A DNA stretch of 64,000 nt, from the NCBI GenBank assembly GCA_030537145.1, contig JAUNON010000006.1:10389-74388 (forward strand), written 5' to 3'. Of this stretch, positions 8,712 to 19,170 are shown in pieces. The notes below the pieces were generated by a model. It worked only from the letters and a program-made list of their open reading frames with translations, ran no database searches and was not told the origin of the DNA. The stretch is from Lachnospiraceae bacterium. Its GTDB lineage: Bacteria > Bacillota > Clostridia > Lachnospirales > Lachnospiraceae. Position numbers and translations under genes: made by a program. The stretch's first letter is position 1, and each line of letters starts with the position of its first letter.

Positions 8712-11100
8712 TTTCTGAATCAAACTTTTGCAGCCGGATCCGGCCATTTTGAAGCCAAACCGCAACCGCCCCGTCCTGGTCGGTCCGAAGGATCTTTGTT
8801 TTCCTTTTGTTCAGCCTTTGCAGCAGCTCCTCCGCCGGATGTCCGTAACGGTTATTCTTCCCGCAGGAAATCACTGCGGCCCGGGGAGAAAGCACAGACA
8901 GAAATTCCTCTCCCGTAGCATTCCCGGATCCGTGATGGCCCACCTTCAGCAAAGTCACCTGAGACAGGCTGTTCCCATACCGCCGCACAAATTCCTGTTC
9001 TCCTCTTCCTTCCAGATCCCCGGTAAACAGAGCGGAAAAATCCCTGTAGCGCAGCAGCAGCACCATCGAATCCTGATTGGGGTCTCCCGTACTCCACTCC
9101 GGCGACGGAGAAAGACAGCGCAGCTCCATTTCCCCCGCCCGGATCCTTCCGCCGCTTTTCAGGCGCACTGCCGCTATGGAATGTTTTTCCGCCTCCGCCC
9201 GCAGCGCCTCCAGCCGCTCATCTGCATAGCCGCTGTCAGCCAGAATCAGCCTGTCAAGGGTGATACCGCCTGCATTCCGCCCCCGGAAATTCTCCTCATA
9301 CCCTTCCAGCATTTCCTGAATACCGCTGGTGTGATCCAGATCCCCGTGAGAGACAAATACAGCATCCAGCCTGCTGATACCATAATATTTCAATGCACTC
9401 TCGATCCGGTATTGCCAGACCTTATCCTCAGAGCTGCTTCCTCCATCGATCAAGCAGGTAAAGTTCCGGGTCTCCAGCAGGATCCCGTCCCCCTGTCCCA
9501 CATCCAAAAAAGTAATGCGAAGCTCCGGAATACGCCTGGCCCCCAGAAGAAGCACTGCCGCCAGCAGCGCCGCCGACACGCCGCACCGGCACACCGCCGT
9601 CCTCCTCTCCCTTTGTTTCTGTTTTCCGTTCTTACGCTTCCGCAAATATAGCACAAGGCAAATCCCGGCAAGCAGACCGTAATATGCTGCGATTTTCCAG
9701 CTCTCCGGGCAGCCTGTAATGATCACTGCCCCCGGCAGCTTTCTCTCCAGGAGGCAGAGCAGCTCAAACAGCTTCAGAAGATAATGACAGGGAGCGGCAA
9801 GAACCGTTCCCGCTGCCGGACTGACCAGGCCGGCCAGACCGCCCGCCAGACCCGATGCCATCACACAGGACATGCAGGGCACCACCGCCAGGTTCATAAG
9901 CGGAGCATAGGGCGTTACCTGATAAAAGAAGCGCATCGTAACCGGCAGCGTCCCGATCTGGAGCGTGCAGGACGCCAGCAAAGCCTTCCCCAGCCTGGTT
10001 TTTACCGGGAAAATTTTTTCCGCCGCCGGAAGCAGCAGTACCAGAGTCAGCACACAGCCGAAGGATAAAAGAAAGCTGCTATCCTGCAGATACAAAGGTG
10101 AATCGGTCAAAATCACCAGTGCAGCCAATGCAATCGAGGTTGGCCTGTCACAGGTTCTCCCGGCTGCCTGACTTCCCAGCCAAACCAGAAACATAACCAC
10201 CGCCCGGACTGCCGAAGCGCTCCTGCCGGTCAGCAGACAGAATAATACGGCGAATATGCCGGACAGAATACCAGAAAGCCAGTAGGAGCCTGTTTTTCTT
10301 GCGATTCGGTATATCCCCATGCAAACCAGTGTAATATGCAGTGAGGAAACTGCCAGGATATGGGCGATACCTCCCTCCTGGTAAAGCTTTTTTACTTCTT
10401 CCGGCAGTCGGGAACGGTCTCCCAGAGTAATCGCAGAAATCACCGCAGCGTCCTGTACTCCGAACACTGCTTCCATGGAATCGGTCAACCTGTTTCGCAG
10501 CCCCGCCAGCCATGCTGTCACGCTCCCTGCCCCCTGCCGGAGCTGCAGGATATGCGCCTTTTTCATCACAAGCGCTGTTTTTCTTGCAAAATAATACGCT
10601 CTGGCATCAAACTGCCCCGGATTTGCGGCCTGTTCCGGCAAGGTACATTCCCCCTGCAGTTCGATCCAATCTCCCGGCTCCGGTTCGCCGGAAAAACTGG
10701 TTTCCGCCGACAGATAAGCCAAAAGCTTCCATTTTCTTTCCACGGCCCCCGCCTTCCCGGCTCCGCCGGCTGCTTCGTTTTTTTCCAATGCGCCCGGTCC
10801 GGTTCTTCCTGCTTGTGTGCCTGTCTTTTCTTCTAACGTATTGTTTTCCTGGATTTTGTTTTCTGAAGTGCTTTGATTTGCTTTAAGATTATCTTTTGGA
10901 TCAAATGAAAAATTTTCTATGTAGAGCCGTATTCCTCCGGCCGTCTCTTCCCTGGAGGCCACCTGCCCCCAGACCTGAAGCGTTCTGCCTGATGCTTCTG
11001 ACAGATGACGGGGAACCCTGCCGGATTCCCCATACAAACTGCCAAGCCAAATGACGATCGTTAAAAACACCGCCCCCGCACAGATCGGGCGTTTCATCAT
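8689..11100 (-). CDS. comEC: ComEC/Rec2-type DNA uptake channel protein
   Basis: Polytopic membrane protein of 803 residues that forms the channel for single-stranded DNA import in competence. N-terminal OB-like region (about 35-190) is interrupted by a low-complexity Asn/Lys/Glu/Gly segment. The hydrophobic Competence domain follows (about 200-510). A C-terminal metallo-beta-lactamase domain starts at FLDVGQGDGILL (near 533) with the metal motif SHGDLDHTSG (near 586). All three domains are complete. The start overlaps the stop of the GerMN gene by 4 bp (ATGA), so the two are translationally coupled. Confidence 0.95.
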   Translation of the reverse strand: MMKRPICAGAVFLTIVIWLGSLYGESGRVPRHLSEASGRTLQVWGQVASREETAGGIRLYIENFSFDPKDNLKANQSTSENKIQENNTLEEKTGTQAGRTGPGALEKNEAAGGAGKAGAVERKWKLLAYLSAETSFSGEPEPGDWIELQGECTLPEQAANPGQFDARAYYFARKTALVMKKAHILQLRQGAGSVTAWLAGLRNRLTDSMEAVFGVQDAAVISAITLGDRSRLPEEVKKLYQEGGIAHILAVSSLHITLVCMGIYRIARKTGSYWLSGILSGIFAVLFCLLTGRSASAVRAVVMFLVWLGSQAAGRTCDRPTSIALAALVILTDSPLYLQDSSFLLSFGCVLTLVLLLPAAEKIFPVKTRLGKALLASCTLQIGTLPVTMRFFYQVTPYAPLMNLAVVPCMSCVMASGLAGGLAGLVSPAAGTVLAAPCHYLLKLFELLCLLERKLPGAVIITGCPESWKIAAYYGLLAGICLVLYLRKRKNGKQKQRERRTAVCRCGVSAALLAAVLLLGARRIPELRITFLDVGQGDGILLETRNFTCLIDGGSSSEDKVWQYRIESALKYYGISRLDAVFVSHGDLDHTSGIQEMLEGYEENFRGRNAGGITLDRLILADSGYADERLEALRAEAEKHSIAAVRLKSGGRIRAGEMELRCLSPSPEWSTGDPNQDSMVLLLRYRDFSALFTGDLEGRGEQEFVRRYGNSLSQVTLLKVGHHGSGNATGEEFLSVLSPRAAVISCGKNNRYGHPAEELLQRLNKRKTKILRTDQDGAVAVWLQNGRIRLQKFDSETDRSGNL

Positions 11101-12356
11101 CCAAAATCCTCCACAAGAGCCGGATCCACCCCAACGCCGCTGCCATTACCCGTGACCCGGGAGTTCCCTTCCGTCTCTTTTTCTGATATTCCCTGAGAAG
11201 TTTCCGTTTCTTTGCCTCTTTCTTCCGTAGCCCGCTCCGAAGCATCTGTCTCCTCCGGTGCTTCCCCGCCGGTCTGTTCCGTCCCGGATGTCTGCGAAGC
11301 TCCGGAAAACGCCTGTGCAGCTTCTGCGGAATTCTCTTTTGCTTCCGTCTCATTTTCGTCCGGACGTTCCGTTTCTATCCCCTCTTCATCCAGAAAAATC
11401 TCCGTCAGCGGTTCTGAAACCCCTGAGGCCTCAATCATATCTGCGTCCCGTTCGAACACCTGATCCAGACTAACCTGTCCGCGGAACCGCACCTGGGATT
11501 CGCCGTTCATCCGAAACTGTACGCCGCGCACATCACATGCGTCACAAATAGCATTTACAAACGCATATAGGGCCGTTTCGGGTTCCACCTTGTTATTCGG
11601 TGCCGTATCAAACTTTCCATCCAGATCGATCACGCAGACACCCTTGGCAATCTTTACGCTTCGAACGCTGACAGAGGGATCCGCCACCGGCAGCAGCCGC
11701 TCATTCACCGGTCCCCGGATAATCTGCTCCACAATCACCTTTTCCATGATCAGGTTGCTGGAATAAAATACATTTCTCATTTCCTTTACCACCTTATCCC
11801 CGGCGGCATTGGAAAAATAAAGATTCAGCGTCACATAATGGTAGGAATTGATCCCCTTTTCCTGGGTATTTACAAAAGTATCTTCGTTCATAGCCGATAC
11901 TTCCTGCCCATCGCTGTCCGTCAGCGGCTGCCCGTCTACCGTAAATTTAACCCGCATCACCCCCGGAAGCTGTACCAGGGTCTTTACCAGACCTGCGCGC
12001 AGCAGTACCTCCTGCACATTGGAAATCCCCAGATAGGCCGCATTGAAATCCACTACCAGATCATCCACACCCATGGTATATCCATTGATACTCACTCCCA
12101 GGGGCATAGCGCTGGAGATGTCCGATGAAGGCGGATTCTCAAATTCATTCAGCAGTTCTGTCAGAATGCCGTCAAACCGGTCTGAAACAGGGGTATAGTT
12201 TTTTTCCTCCAGCTTCGTACCGGCCAGATTTGTGTAAAAGATGGTATACGTCTTATTATCCTGGACGTTCTGCCCGCTTTCTGTTTTCCTTCCGCAGCCG
12301 CAAAGACAGAGGAGCAGCAGCAGGAACAGCCATTTCCATTTCCGTTTTTCTCCCAT
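11097..12356 (-). CDS. GerMN-domain lipoprotein
   Basis: Predicted lipoprotein with a lipobox LCGC at residues 18-21, so Cys21 would be lipidated. Two GerMN-like modules follow (about 40-170 and 175-300); the second has the motif GPVNERLLP. This domain is known from the spore germination protein GerM and from lipoproteins LpqB-like in other phyla. The last 110 residues are Glu/Thr/Ser-rich and probably disordered. The ATG at 12356 has AGGAGGAG upstream and follows the histidine kinase stop by 10 bp. Its location between a two-component kinase and comEC suggests an envelope role tied to that operon; a sensing partner for the kinase is inference. Confidence 0.85.
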   Translation of the reverse strand: MGEKRKWKWLFLLLLLCLCGCGRKTESGQNVQDNKTYTIFYTNLAGTKLEEKNYTPVSDRFDGILTELLNEFENPPSSDISSAMPLGVSINGYTMGVDDLVVDFNAAYLGISNVQEVLLRAGLVKTLVQLPGVMRVKFTVDGQPLTDSDGQEVSAMNEDTFVNTQEKGINSYHYVTLNLYFSNAAGDKVVKEMRNVFYSSNLIMEKVIVEQIIRGPVNERLLPVADPSVSVRSVKIAKGVCVIDLDGKFDTAPNNKVEPETALYAFVNAICDACDVRGVQFRMNGESQVRFRGQVSLDQVFERDADMIEASGVSEPLTEIFLDEEGIETERPDENETEAKENSAEAAQAFSGASQTSGTEQTGGEAPEETDASERATEERGKETETSQGISEKETEGNSRVTGNGSGVGVDPALVEDFG

Positions 12357-12366
12357 GTCTCTCCTC

Positions 12367-13839
12367 CTATGGCACATATCGCAAAGGGATCCGCACCGTA
12401 AATGTAGTGCCATCCCCTTCCTGGCTGTACACCCGAATTGCTCCGTGATGCATCAGCACAGCGCTTCTCGTGATGGCAAGACCCAGCCCGGTACCTCCGA
12501 TCTCTCTGGAATGAGATTTGTCCGCCCGGTAAAACCGCTCAAAAATATGCTCCTGAGCCTCTTCCGGAATACCAATTCCCGAATCCTCTACCTTCACATA
12601 GAAGAAATTATTATCTACATTCAAAGAAACGTGCACCCATCCGTTTTCCTTATTGTACTTTATCCCGTTTTCCACCAGATTTGACAAAGCCAGCGTCAGC
12701 TTCGTCTCATCCACCTCCGCCAGGATCGGCTTAAAGCTCTCCAGTACCAGATCAATGTTATTCTTTGCAGCGATGGGGCGCAGACGTTTTAATATTAGCT
12801 CAATCAGATCATTGATATTCGTCTCTTTAATATTCACATCCGAAGAACGCTTATCCATCTTTACCAGGGAAAGCAGGTCTGTAATGATCTTATTTTCCCG
12901 GTCGATCTCCTCTGCAATATCAGTCATAAATTCCTTGTACAGCTCATTGGGTACCTCACCCTGTTTCCCCTGATCCACCAGAGAATCCGCTAAAACCTTC
13001 ATGGACGTCAAAGGCGTTTTCAATTCATGAGACACATTGGATACAAATTCCTGTCTGGAATCCTCCTGTACCTTCATCCGCTCCAGCATCCGGTTGTATG
13101 CTTCCGACAAAAGCTCTGTCTCCGTATAATCCGGAATCGAAATATCCTCCTCCAGGAAGCTGCCCTTCATCTCTTCCAGAGAGGCAGTCACCTTTCCGAA
13201 GGGTTTGACCAGCAGGCGGGCAGCATAAAAAGCCACTGCCAGAACAGCCAGCGTCAGCACGGTCTGCAGCGTAAGTACGGTGGAGCTAAGCGCATCTCTG
13301 CCTTCCCGGATATCCGTGGTAGGCACGCTAATGATCATCACGCCCTGCATCTCCCGGGTCACATCATCCCGTACCGGTACCGTAACCTCCAGAAATTCAT
13401 CTGTCCGGTTATAATTATCCGAATCTGTTCCCAGGAAACACTCCAGCACCTCCTGAGCCACGATTACCTTATCCTCATCGATTCCGTACGTATCCCGGAT
13501 AATGCGGAAATGGTCATTCACGATCACCACCCGGCCATTATAAATGCTGCCAAGCTGCTTTAGTTCCGACTCAATCAGTTCCGACTCCGTCCCATGCATA
13601 TAGTCAGAATCGCAAAGCTGTACGGAAATCATCAGACACTGGCTGCGAATCGTATCAGCCCGCTGACTAACCGCCTGTTTTTCATAATTATTCAGGATTC
13701 CGTACTTCAGCAGATTAATAGGGATAACTCCCACCAGAAGCAATATGATAAACAGACGCAGACGCAGGCTCTTTGCGTATCGTTTGAATTTATTTTTAAT
13801 GCTGGAAATAATAACCCACTCCCCACTTCGTATGAACAT
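12367..13839 (-). CDS. Membrane sensor histidine kinase, PhoR/WalK-like
   Basis: The 490-residue kinase has a first membrane helix (about 27-47), an extracytoplasmic sensor of about 140 residues, a second helix (about 185-205), a HAMP-like linker, and a catalytic core. The H-box is FVSNVSHELKTPLTS with the phospho-His near 271. N, G1 and G2 boxes are NLVENGIKYN, DSGIGIPE and GGTGLGLAI. It is paired with the upstream response regulator, overlapping it by 44 bp. No good ribosome binding site precedes the only in-frame ATG at 13839; an ATT start just after the regulator's stop is conceivable. Confidence 0.93.
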   Translation of the reverse strand: MFIRSGEWVIISSIKNKFKRYAKSLRLRLFIILLLVGVIPINLLKYGILNNYEKQAVSQRADTIRSQCLMISVQLCDSDYMHGTESELIESELKQLGSIYNGRVVIVNDHFRIIRDTYGIDEDKVIVAQEVLECFLGTDSDNYNRTDEFLEVTVPVRDDVTREMQGVMIISVPTTDIREGRDALSSTVLTLQTVLTLAVLAVAFYAARLLVKPFGKVTASLEEMKGSFLEEDISIPDYTETELLSEAYNRMLERMKVQEDSRQEFVSNVSHELKTPLTSMKVLADSLVDQGKQGEVPNELYKEFMTDIAEEIDRENKIITDLLSLVKMDKRSSDVNIKETNINDLIELILKRLRPIAAKNNIDLVLESFKPILAEVDETKLTLALSNLVENGIKYNKENGWVHVSLNVDNNFFYVKVEDSGIGIPEEAQEHIFERFYRADKSHSREIGGTGLGLAITRSAVLMHHGAIRVYSQEGDGTTFTVRIPLRYVP

Positions 13840-14488
13840 ATTTCGGCTCGCTGGGGTTCGCTTCGATCTTCTCCCTCAGTCTCCGGATATGTACATCCAC
13901 AGTACGCACATCTCCCGGATACTCGTAGCCCCAGACGATATTCAGCAGATTTTCACGGCTGAAAACTTTATTGGGATTAAATACCAGCAGCTCCAGTACA
14001 TCGAATTCTTTTGCGGTCAGGTTAATTTCCTTGCCGCTGATGCTGACCCGTCTGCCCTCGCAGTCCAGCACCAGATCACCTACTTCCACTATCTTCCCTT
14101 TGTTTTGATCTGCAGCCGGCTTCTGCGCAGTACGGCGGATGATCGCCTTCAGCCTGGCCTTCACTTCGAGAATGTTGAAGGGCTTTGTGATATAATCATC
14201 TGCGCCGTATTCCAGGCCAAGAATCTTATCCATGTCATCCCCCTTCGCCGTCAGCATCACAATCGGCACATCCGAAAACTCCCGAATCTGCTGACACACC
14301 TGAAGGCCGTCCAGCTTGGGCAGCATCAGATCCAGAAGGATAATGTCATATTCATTTTCCTTCGCCTTCTTCACCGCTTCCTCGCCGTCATAGGCACAAT
14401 CCACTTCCATATCGTCCTGCTCCAGACTGAACCGTATTCCCTTTACAATCAGCTTCTCATCATCGACTACCAGAACTTTTTTTCCCAT
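13796..14488 (-). CDS. OmpR/PhoB-family response regulator
   Basis: A 230-residue DNA-binding regulator. The receiver domain has the acidic pocket (VVDDEK), phospho-acceptor D53 in LLDLMLP, the T in MLTAKG and K in TKPF. The C-terminal winged helix ends with VRTVDVHIRRLREKIE and a hairpin KWGVGYYF. AAGGAG precedes the ATG. It is 12 bp downstream of comEA and overlaps the kinase gene. It likely responds to that kinase; its target genes are unknown. Confidence 0.95.
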   Translation of the reverse strand: MGKKVLVVDDEKLIVKGIRFSLEQDDMEVDCAYDGEEAVKKAKENEYDIILLDLMLPKLDGLQVCQQIREFSDVPIVMLTAKGDDMDKILGLEYGADDYITKPFNILEVKARLKAIIRRTAQKPAADQNKGKIVEVGDLVLDCEGRRVSISGKEINLTAKEFDVLELLVFNPNKVFSRENLLNIVWGYEYPGDVRTVDVHIRRLREKIEANPSEPKYVHTKWGVGYYFQH

Positions 14489-14500
14489 CTTTTAACTCCT

Positions 14501-15127
14501 TCAGACTGTTATCCTGTCCTTTATTTTCAAATATACAGCTTCCTTGATCCCGCTGATCTCCATGATCTCCTCAATCGTCCGGAACCCGCCGTGCTCCTGA
14601 CGATAAGCAAGAATAGCGTCCGCCTTTGCCTCTCCGATCCCTGCAAGAGTCATCAATTCCTCCCGGTCTGCTGTATTCAGGTTTACCAACGCCCCGCCGC
14701 TTTGCCCGGAAGCCTCGCCGCCGTACATACCCTGCCGCTTAAGCCCGTCCGTCTCATCCCTGGTATAGATCCGAACCATCTCTCCGTCCTGCAGGCCCTC
14801 TGCCTGATTCAGCCACTCCTGATCAGCGGTCTCCAGAAATCCTCCGGCCCTCTCCACCGCCTCATACAGCCTGGCCGTCTCCGGAAGAGCATACACGCCC
14901 GGCGTCCTTACGGCACCGCAGACATAGACAAGGATCTCTTTCTGCACCGGCTCTGTCTGTGCTTCTGTCACGGGCCATCCCTCTGTTCCGGTCTCCTCTG
15001 CCGGCACCAGCCCCTCGGCCGTTACACCCCGGCTGTAGGAGCATCCTGTCAGAAGAATCATTCCAGACCACAGCAGCAGACTCCATCGTATCCTTTTTTT
15101 CTTTTTGATTTTCCTTTTGTTATTCAA
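14501..15127 (-). CDS. comEA: ComEA-family DNA-binding lipoprotein (SLBB + helix-hairpin-helix)
   Basis: Receptor for double-stranded DNA in competence. A basic N-terminus and hydrophobic helix end at LLTGC, so it is probably lipid-anchored rather than simply membrane-spanning. An SLBB domain (about 65-115, ILVYVCGAVRTPGVYAL) and paired HhH motifs (about 145-208, LNTADREELMTLAGIGEAKA) follow. A TTG at 15127 lies 8 bases after AGGAG and is taken as start; a GTG at 15133 is too close to that site. It heads the operon that ends with comEC. Confidence 0.9.
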   Translation of the reverse strand: MNNKRKIKKKKRIRWSLLLWSGMILLTGCSYSRGVTAEGLVPAEETGTEGWPVTEAQTEPVQKEILVYVCGAVRTPGVYALPETARLYEAVERAGGFLETADQEWLNQAEGLQDGEMVRIYTRDETDGLKRQGMYGGEASGQSGGALVNLNTADREELMTLAGIGEAKADAILAYRQEHGGFRTIEEIMEISGIKEAVYLKIKDRITV

Positions 15128-15183
15128 ATGCACAACTCCTGTTCCGTTTCCGGATTACAGATTCCCCCGTTATGCAATTATTT

Positions 15184-15212
15184 ATTTTAACAAATTCGTA
15201 AATCATATGCAA
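15184..15212 (-). promoter_or_regulatory. Predicted promoter of the comEA operon
   Basis: TTGCAT (15207-15212) and TAAAAT (15184-15189) on the minus strand are spaced by 17 bp, 57 bp upstream of the TTG start. A sigma-A-type promoter in front of comEA fits one transcript for comEA, both regulators, the GerMN gene and comEC. Confidence 0.6.
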
Positions 15213-15242
15213 TATTTTTTTCTCTTTTCTCATAGTTTCTCG

Positions 15243-15283
15243 GTAACAGTTCAGCCCAGGGCTTTGCACTGGCTGCAAAGCCC
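15243..15283. repeat. Palindromic hairpin
   Basis: The sequence begins with one arm of the GTAACAGTTCAGCC family (15243-15256) and continues into a perfect 10-bp stem, GGGCTTTGCA (15259-15268) with TGCAAAGCCC (15274-15283). It is one of three consecutive hairpins in the gap between comEA and the GH43 gene. Confidence 0.7.
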
Positions 15284-15307
15284 GTAAGAACAAGTGACGG
15301 TTGAAAA

Positions 15308-15353
15308 GAAACCAGCCCCTTCGCCGAAGGCGAACTTTAAATGGGCTGGTTTC
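15308..15353 (-). terminator. Hairpin downstream of the GH43 gene
   Basis: GAAACCAGCCC (15308-15318) pairs perfectly with GGGCTGGTTTC (15343-15353). On the minus strand it is followed by TTTTC. It lies 50 bp past the GH43 stop and probably contributes to termination. Confidence 0.55.
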
Positions 15354-15354
15354 C

Positions 15355-15385
15355 GTAACAGTTTAGCTGAAGGCTGAACTGTTAC
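15355..15385. repeat. Short palindrome of the GTAACAGTTTAGC family
   Basis: Arms GTAACAGTTTAGC (15355-15367) and GCTGAACTGTTAC (15373-15385) pair over 13 positions with one G-U and a 5-base loop. It sits 17 bp after the GH43 stop. Its near-identical relative at 18626 is also directly next to a stop codon. Confidence 0.75.
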
Positions 15386-15401
15386 GTTTCTCGTATAACC
15401 G

Positions 15402-17000
15402 CTATTTGTATGGTCTTTTCGCCCGAACCACAAAATCCTGTATCCGGGCAGTTCCCTGTTCACAAAAAATTCCGATGAGTGTTCCCGTAAATGACATCCG
15501 CCGTGTCACCTCCGTACAGAGAGCCGCAGCAGCGCCCTTCCCGATCAGCTCCGGCTTTTCCGTACCTGCGCTGGCATAAAAATAATAATATTCCTGATCC
15601 GACCGGATTTCAAGAGTGATTGCTCCATCCGGTACCGCAATCCTGCTGACAGCAGCATTCAAATCGTATATCTGCTTGCGCAGCTCAACAAAACTGACCC
15701 CCTCTTTGCGCACGAAACAGAGATCATAGTGGTGTTCATTATTATAAAATGCCGTAATACCGCATCTTAATTCCTCATTTTGAACATTTTCCCGTGCTTC
15801 CGCCGCTGTGCAGTCAGGAAGCTTTCGTGTTTCCTGGTCCGGAAAACGGATCGTTACTTTTGAATCAACCGCAAACTCCGTTTGCCTGACTGCCAGAAAT
15901 GTGGGCGAACCGGTCCGGTCCGATAATCCGGCCTTGCCGCCGCTTAAAATCAGGCATTGCTCCGACTCATCAAATCTGTAATGATCCTTTTCCGGATTCC
16001 GCAGAAAAAGATACTGTTTGCTGAAGGAGCCGGGTCTGAAATCCGTATCGATCAGATAGCTCCCGGTAAATACGGCCGCCTTCTCCCGGGCCGGAAGATC
16101 TGCCTCCATCACCAGGTCTATCGTTCCGTTTTTCCCAACCACAGGCCATCCGTTTTCCCAGGTCACAGGAGCAAGAAACGTTTCTCTGCCAAGGTTATGC
16201 AGCATACTCATATATCCCTCCCCTGACAGAGTCCTCACGCCAAGCACCGTCATCCACCATCTTCCGTTTGTATCCTCCACCAGGTCTCCGTGACCGGTAC
16301 ACATAATGCTCATATCTTCTTTGTAGCGATGACTTAATACCGGATTGGCGGAGCAGGATTCATAGGGGCCATAGGGCCGGCTGCTGCGCTGAATCGTAAC
16401 CATATGTCCATACTCCGTCCCGCCCTCAGCCAGAAGCAGGTAATAGGTTCCATCGATCTTATACAAATGCGGTCCTTCCGGGAACCTTCCTATGCAGCCT
16501 TTCGAGATTAATACCTCCTCCGACAGATTTTCACCCGTCTGCGGATTGATTTCATTTAAGTAAATTCCCTGATTTCCCCTGCTGTCCTGATTGGACACAA
16601 AATACACCTTTCCGTCTGCAAACAGAAGCGACGGATCAATCCCGCCTCTGGAAAGCCATACCGGTTCTGACCATTCTCCGGTAATATCATCCGTATAGAC
16701 CAAAAAATTTCCACGATCATCCACGTTGGTGGTAATCATATAAAAGATGCCCTCATGGTATCTCAGCGTCGGCGCATAAATTCCGCCGGAGGTCCTGCTA
16801 TTGGTTAAATTAAGCTGGCTTTTCCGTGTCAGACAGTGATTGATCAGCTCCCACTCCGCCAGATTCCTGCTTCGATATATGGCAACTCCCGGAAAATACT
16901 CAAAGCTGGAAGTCACCAGATAATATGTATCACCCACTCTGCAGATACTTGGATCCGGGTTAAAACCCGGTATAATCGGGTTCGAAAATTTTTGAAACAT
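15402..17000 (-). CDS. Glycoside hydrolase family 43 beta-xylosidase-type enzyme
   Basis: Five-bladed beta-propeller glycosidase of 532 residues. The three catalytic acids are recognisable: D16 in FNPDPSI (general base), Asp near 121 in GGIDPSLLF, and Glu near 174 in FPEGPHLY. The C-terminal 190 residues form the beta-sandwich accessory domain usual in the xylosidase subfamily. No signal peptide, so it acts in the cytoplasm on imported xylo- or arabino-oligosaccharides. The start has GGAAAGG upstream and lies 38 bp after the glpK stop, so co-transcription is possible. Xylosidase versus arabinofuranosidase activity is not settled by sequence. Confidence 0.9.
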   Translation of the reverse strand: MFQKFSNPIIPGFNPDPSICRVGDTYYLVTSSFEYFPGVAIYRSRNLAEWELINHCLTRKSQLNLTNSRTSGGIYAPTLRYHEGIFYMITTNVDDRGNFLVYTDDITGEWSEPVWLSRGGIDPSLLFADGKVYFVSNQDSRGNQGIYLNEINPQTGENLSEEVLISKGCIGRFPEGPHLYKIDGTYYLLLAEGGTEYGHMVTIQRSSRPYGPYESCSANPVLSHRYKEDMSIMCTGHGDLVEDTNGRWWMTVLGVRTLSGEGYMSMLHNLGRETFLAPVTWENGWPVVGKNGTIDLVMEADLPAREKAAVFTGSYLIDTDFRPGSFSKQYLFLRNPEKDHYRFDESEQCLILSGGKAGLSDRTGSPTFLAVRQTEFAVDSKVTIRFPDQETRKLPDCTAAEARENVQNEELRCGITAFYNNEHHYDLCFVRKEGVSFVELRKQIYDLNAAVSRIAVPDGAITLEIRSDQEYYYFYASAGTEKPELIGKGAAAALCTEVTRRMSFTGTLIGIFCEQGTARIQDFVVRAKRPYK

Positions 17001-17038
17001 AAGCTTTTTTCCTTTCCTATCCGTTTTTTGAATACCGT

Positions 17039-18656
<1,618 letters not shown>

Positions 18657-18660
18657 ACTC

Positions 18661-19089
18661 TTAAAGCTTGAAGATGATGATTCCCACAATACTGACCGCC
18701 ATACCGATGACCCTCCGCCATTCCAAAGGCTGCTTCTGAGTGCCCAAGAGCCCCAATACCTCAATCAGATAGGAGAAAATAAGCTGTGCAATCACAATCA
18801 GCATCGCCGATTTCGCCGGTCCCAGCTTCCCCACGGACTGAATGACCGTAATAGTAATGAAAGCACCCAGCACACCGCCCAGCAGCATATACCAGGGATG
18901 CACCTTCCCCAGGGTCCCGAAGCTGCTTCTGTCGGTAAACAGCCATGCCAGCAGGCACAGCAGCAGAGCCGTAAACTGCACGAACGAGGAAGAGACCCAC
19001 AGGCTGGTCTGTTTTGTAACCTGAGTATTCAATACCCCCTGCACGCTCATTAAAATACCGGAAACAACTGCAATTAAAAATCCCCACAT
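18661..19089 (-). CDS. Small DMT/DUF606-type membrane protein
   Basis: A 142-residue, highly hydrophobic protein with about five membrane helices and the DUF606 (YdcZ-like) pattern VSGILMSVQGVLNTQ near the N-terminus. A second conserved segment, GPAKSAMLIVIAQL, lies near residue 95. Members of this half-size drug/metabolite transporter group presumably dimerise. The ATG at 19089 follows GAGGTGG by 5 bases. Substrate unknown. Confidence 0.85.
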   Translation of the reverse strand: MWGFLIAVVSGILMSVQGVLNTQVTKQTSLWVSSSFVQFTALLLCLLAWLFTDRSSFGTLGKVHPWYMLLGGVLGAFITITVIQSVGKLGPAKSAMLIVIAQLIFSYLIEVLGLLGTQKQPLEWRRVIGMAVSIVGIIIFKL

Positions 19090-19108
19090 AAAAACCACCT
19101 CAATTTTC

Positions 19109-19127
19109 CATACTTAATAAAAGTATG
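19109..19127. promoter_or_regulatory. Perfect inverted repeat upstream of the DMT-type gene
   Basis: CATACTT (19109-19115) and AAGTATG (19121-19127) are separated by AATAA, 20 bp before the start. It could be an operator or a small 5' hairpin; no family match was recognised. Confidence 0.4.
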
Positions 19128-19170
19128 TCCAAAAGAGATGGTTCTATACTTCCTTTTCAGGCCTTTGAAA

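Noticed and set aside
8728..9651. 307-codon plus-strand frame
   Set aside because: Antisense to the metallo-beta-lactamase part of comEC; Pro/Arg/Gln-rich shadow composition.
13745..15190. 481-codon open frame on plus, antisense to the response regulator and comEA
   Set aside because: It mirrors three firmly identified minus-strand genes; no ribosome binding site and no family pattern.
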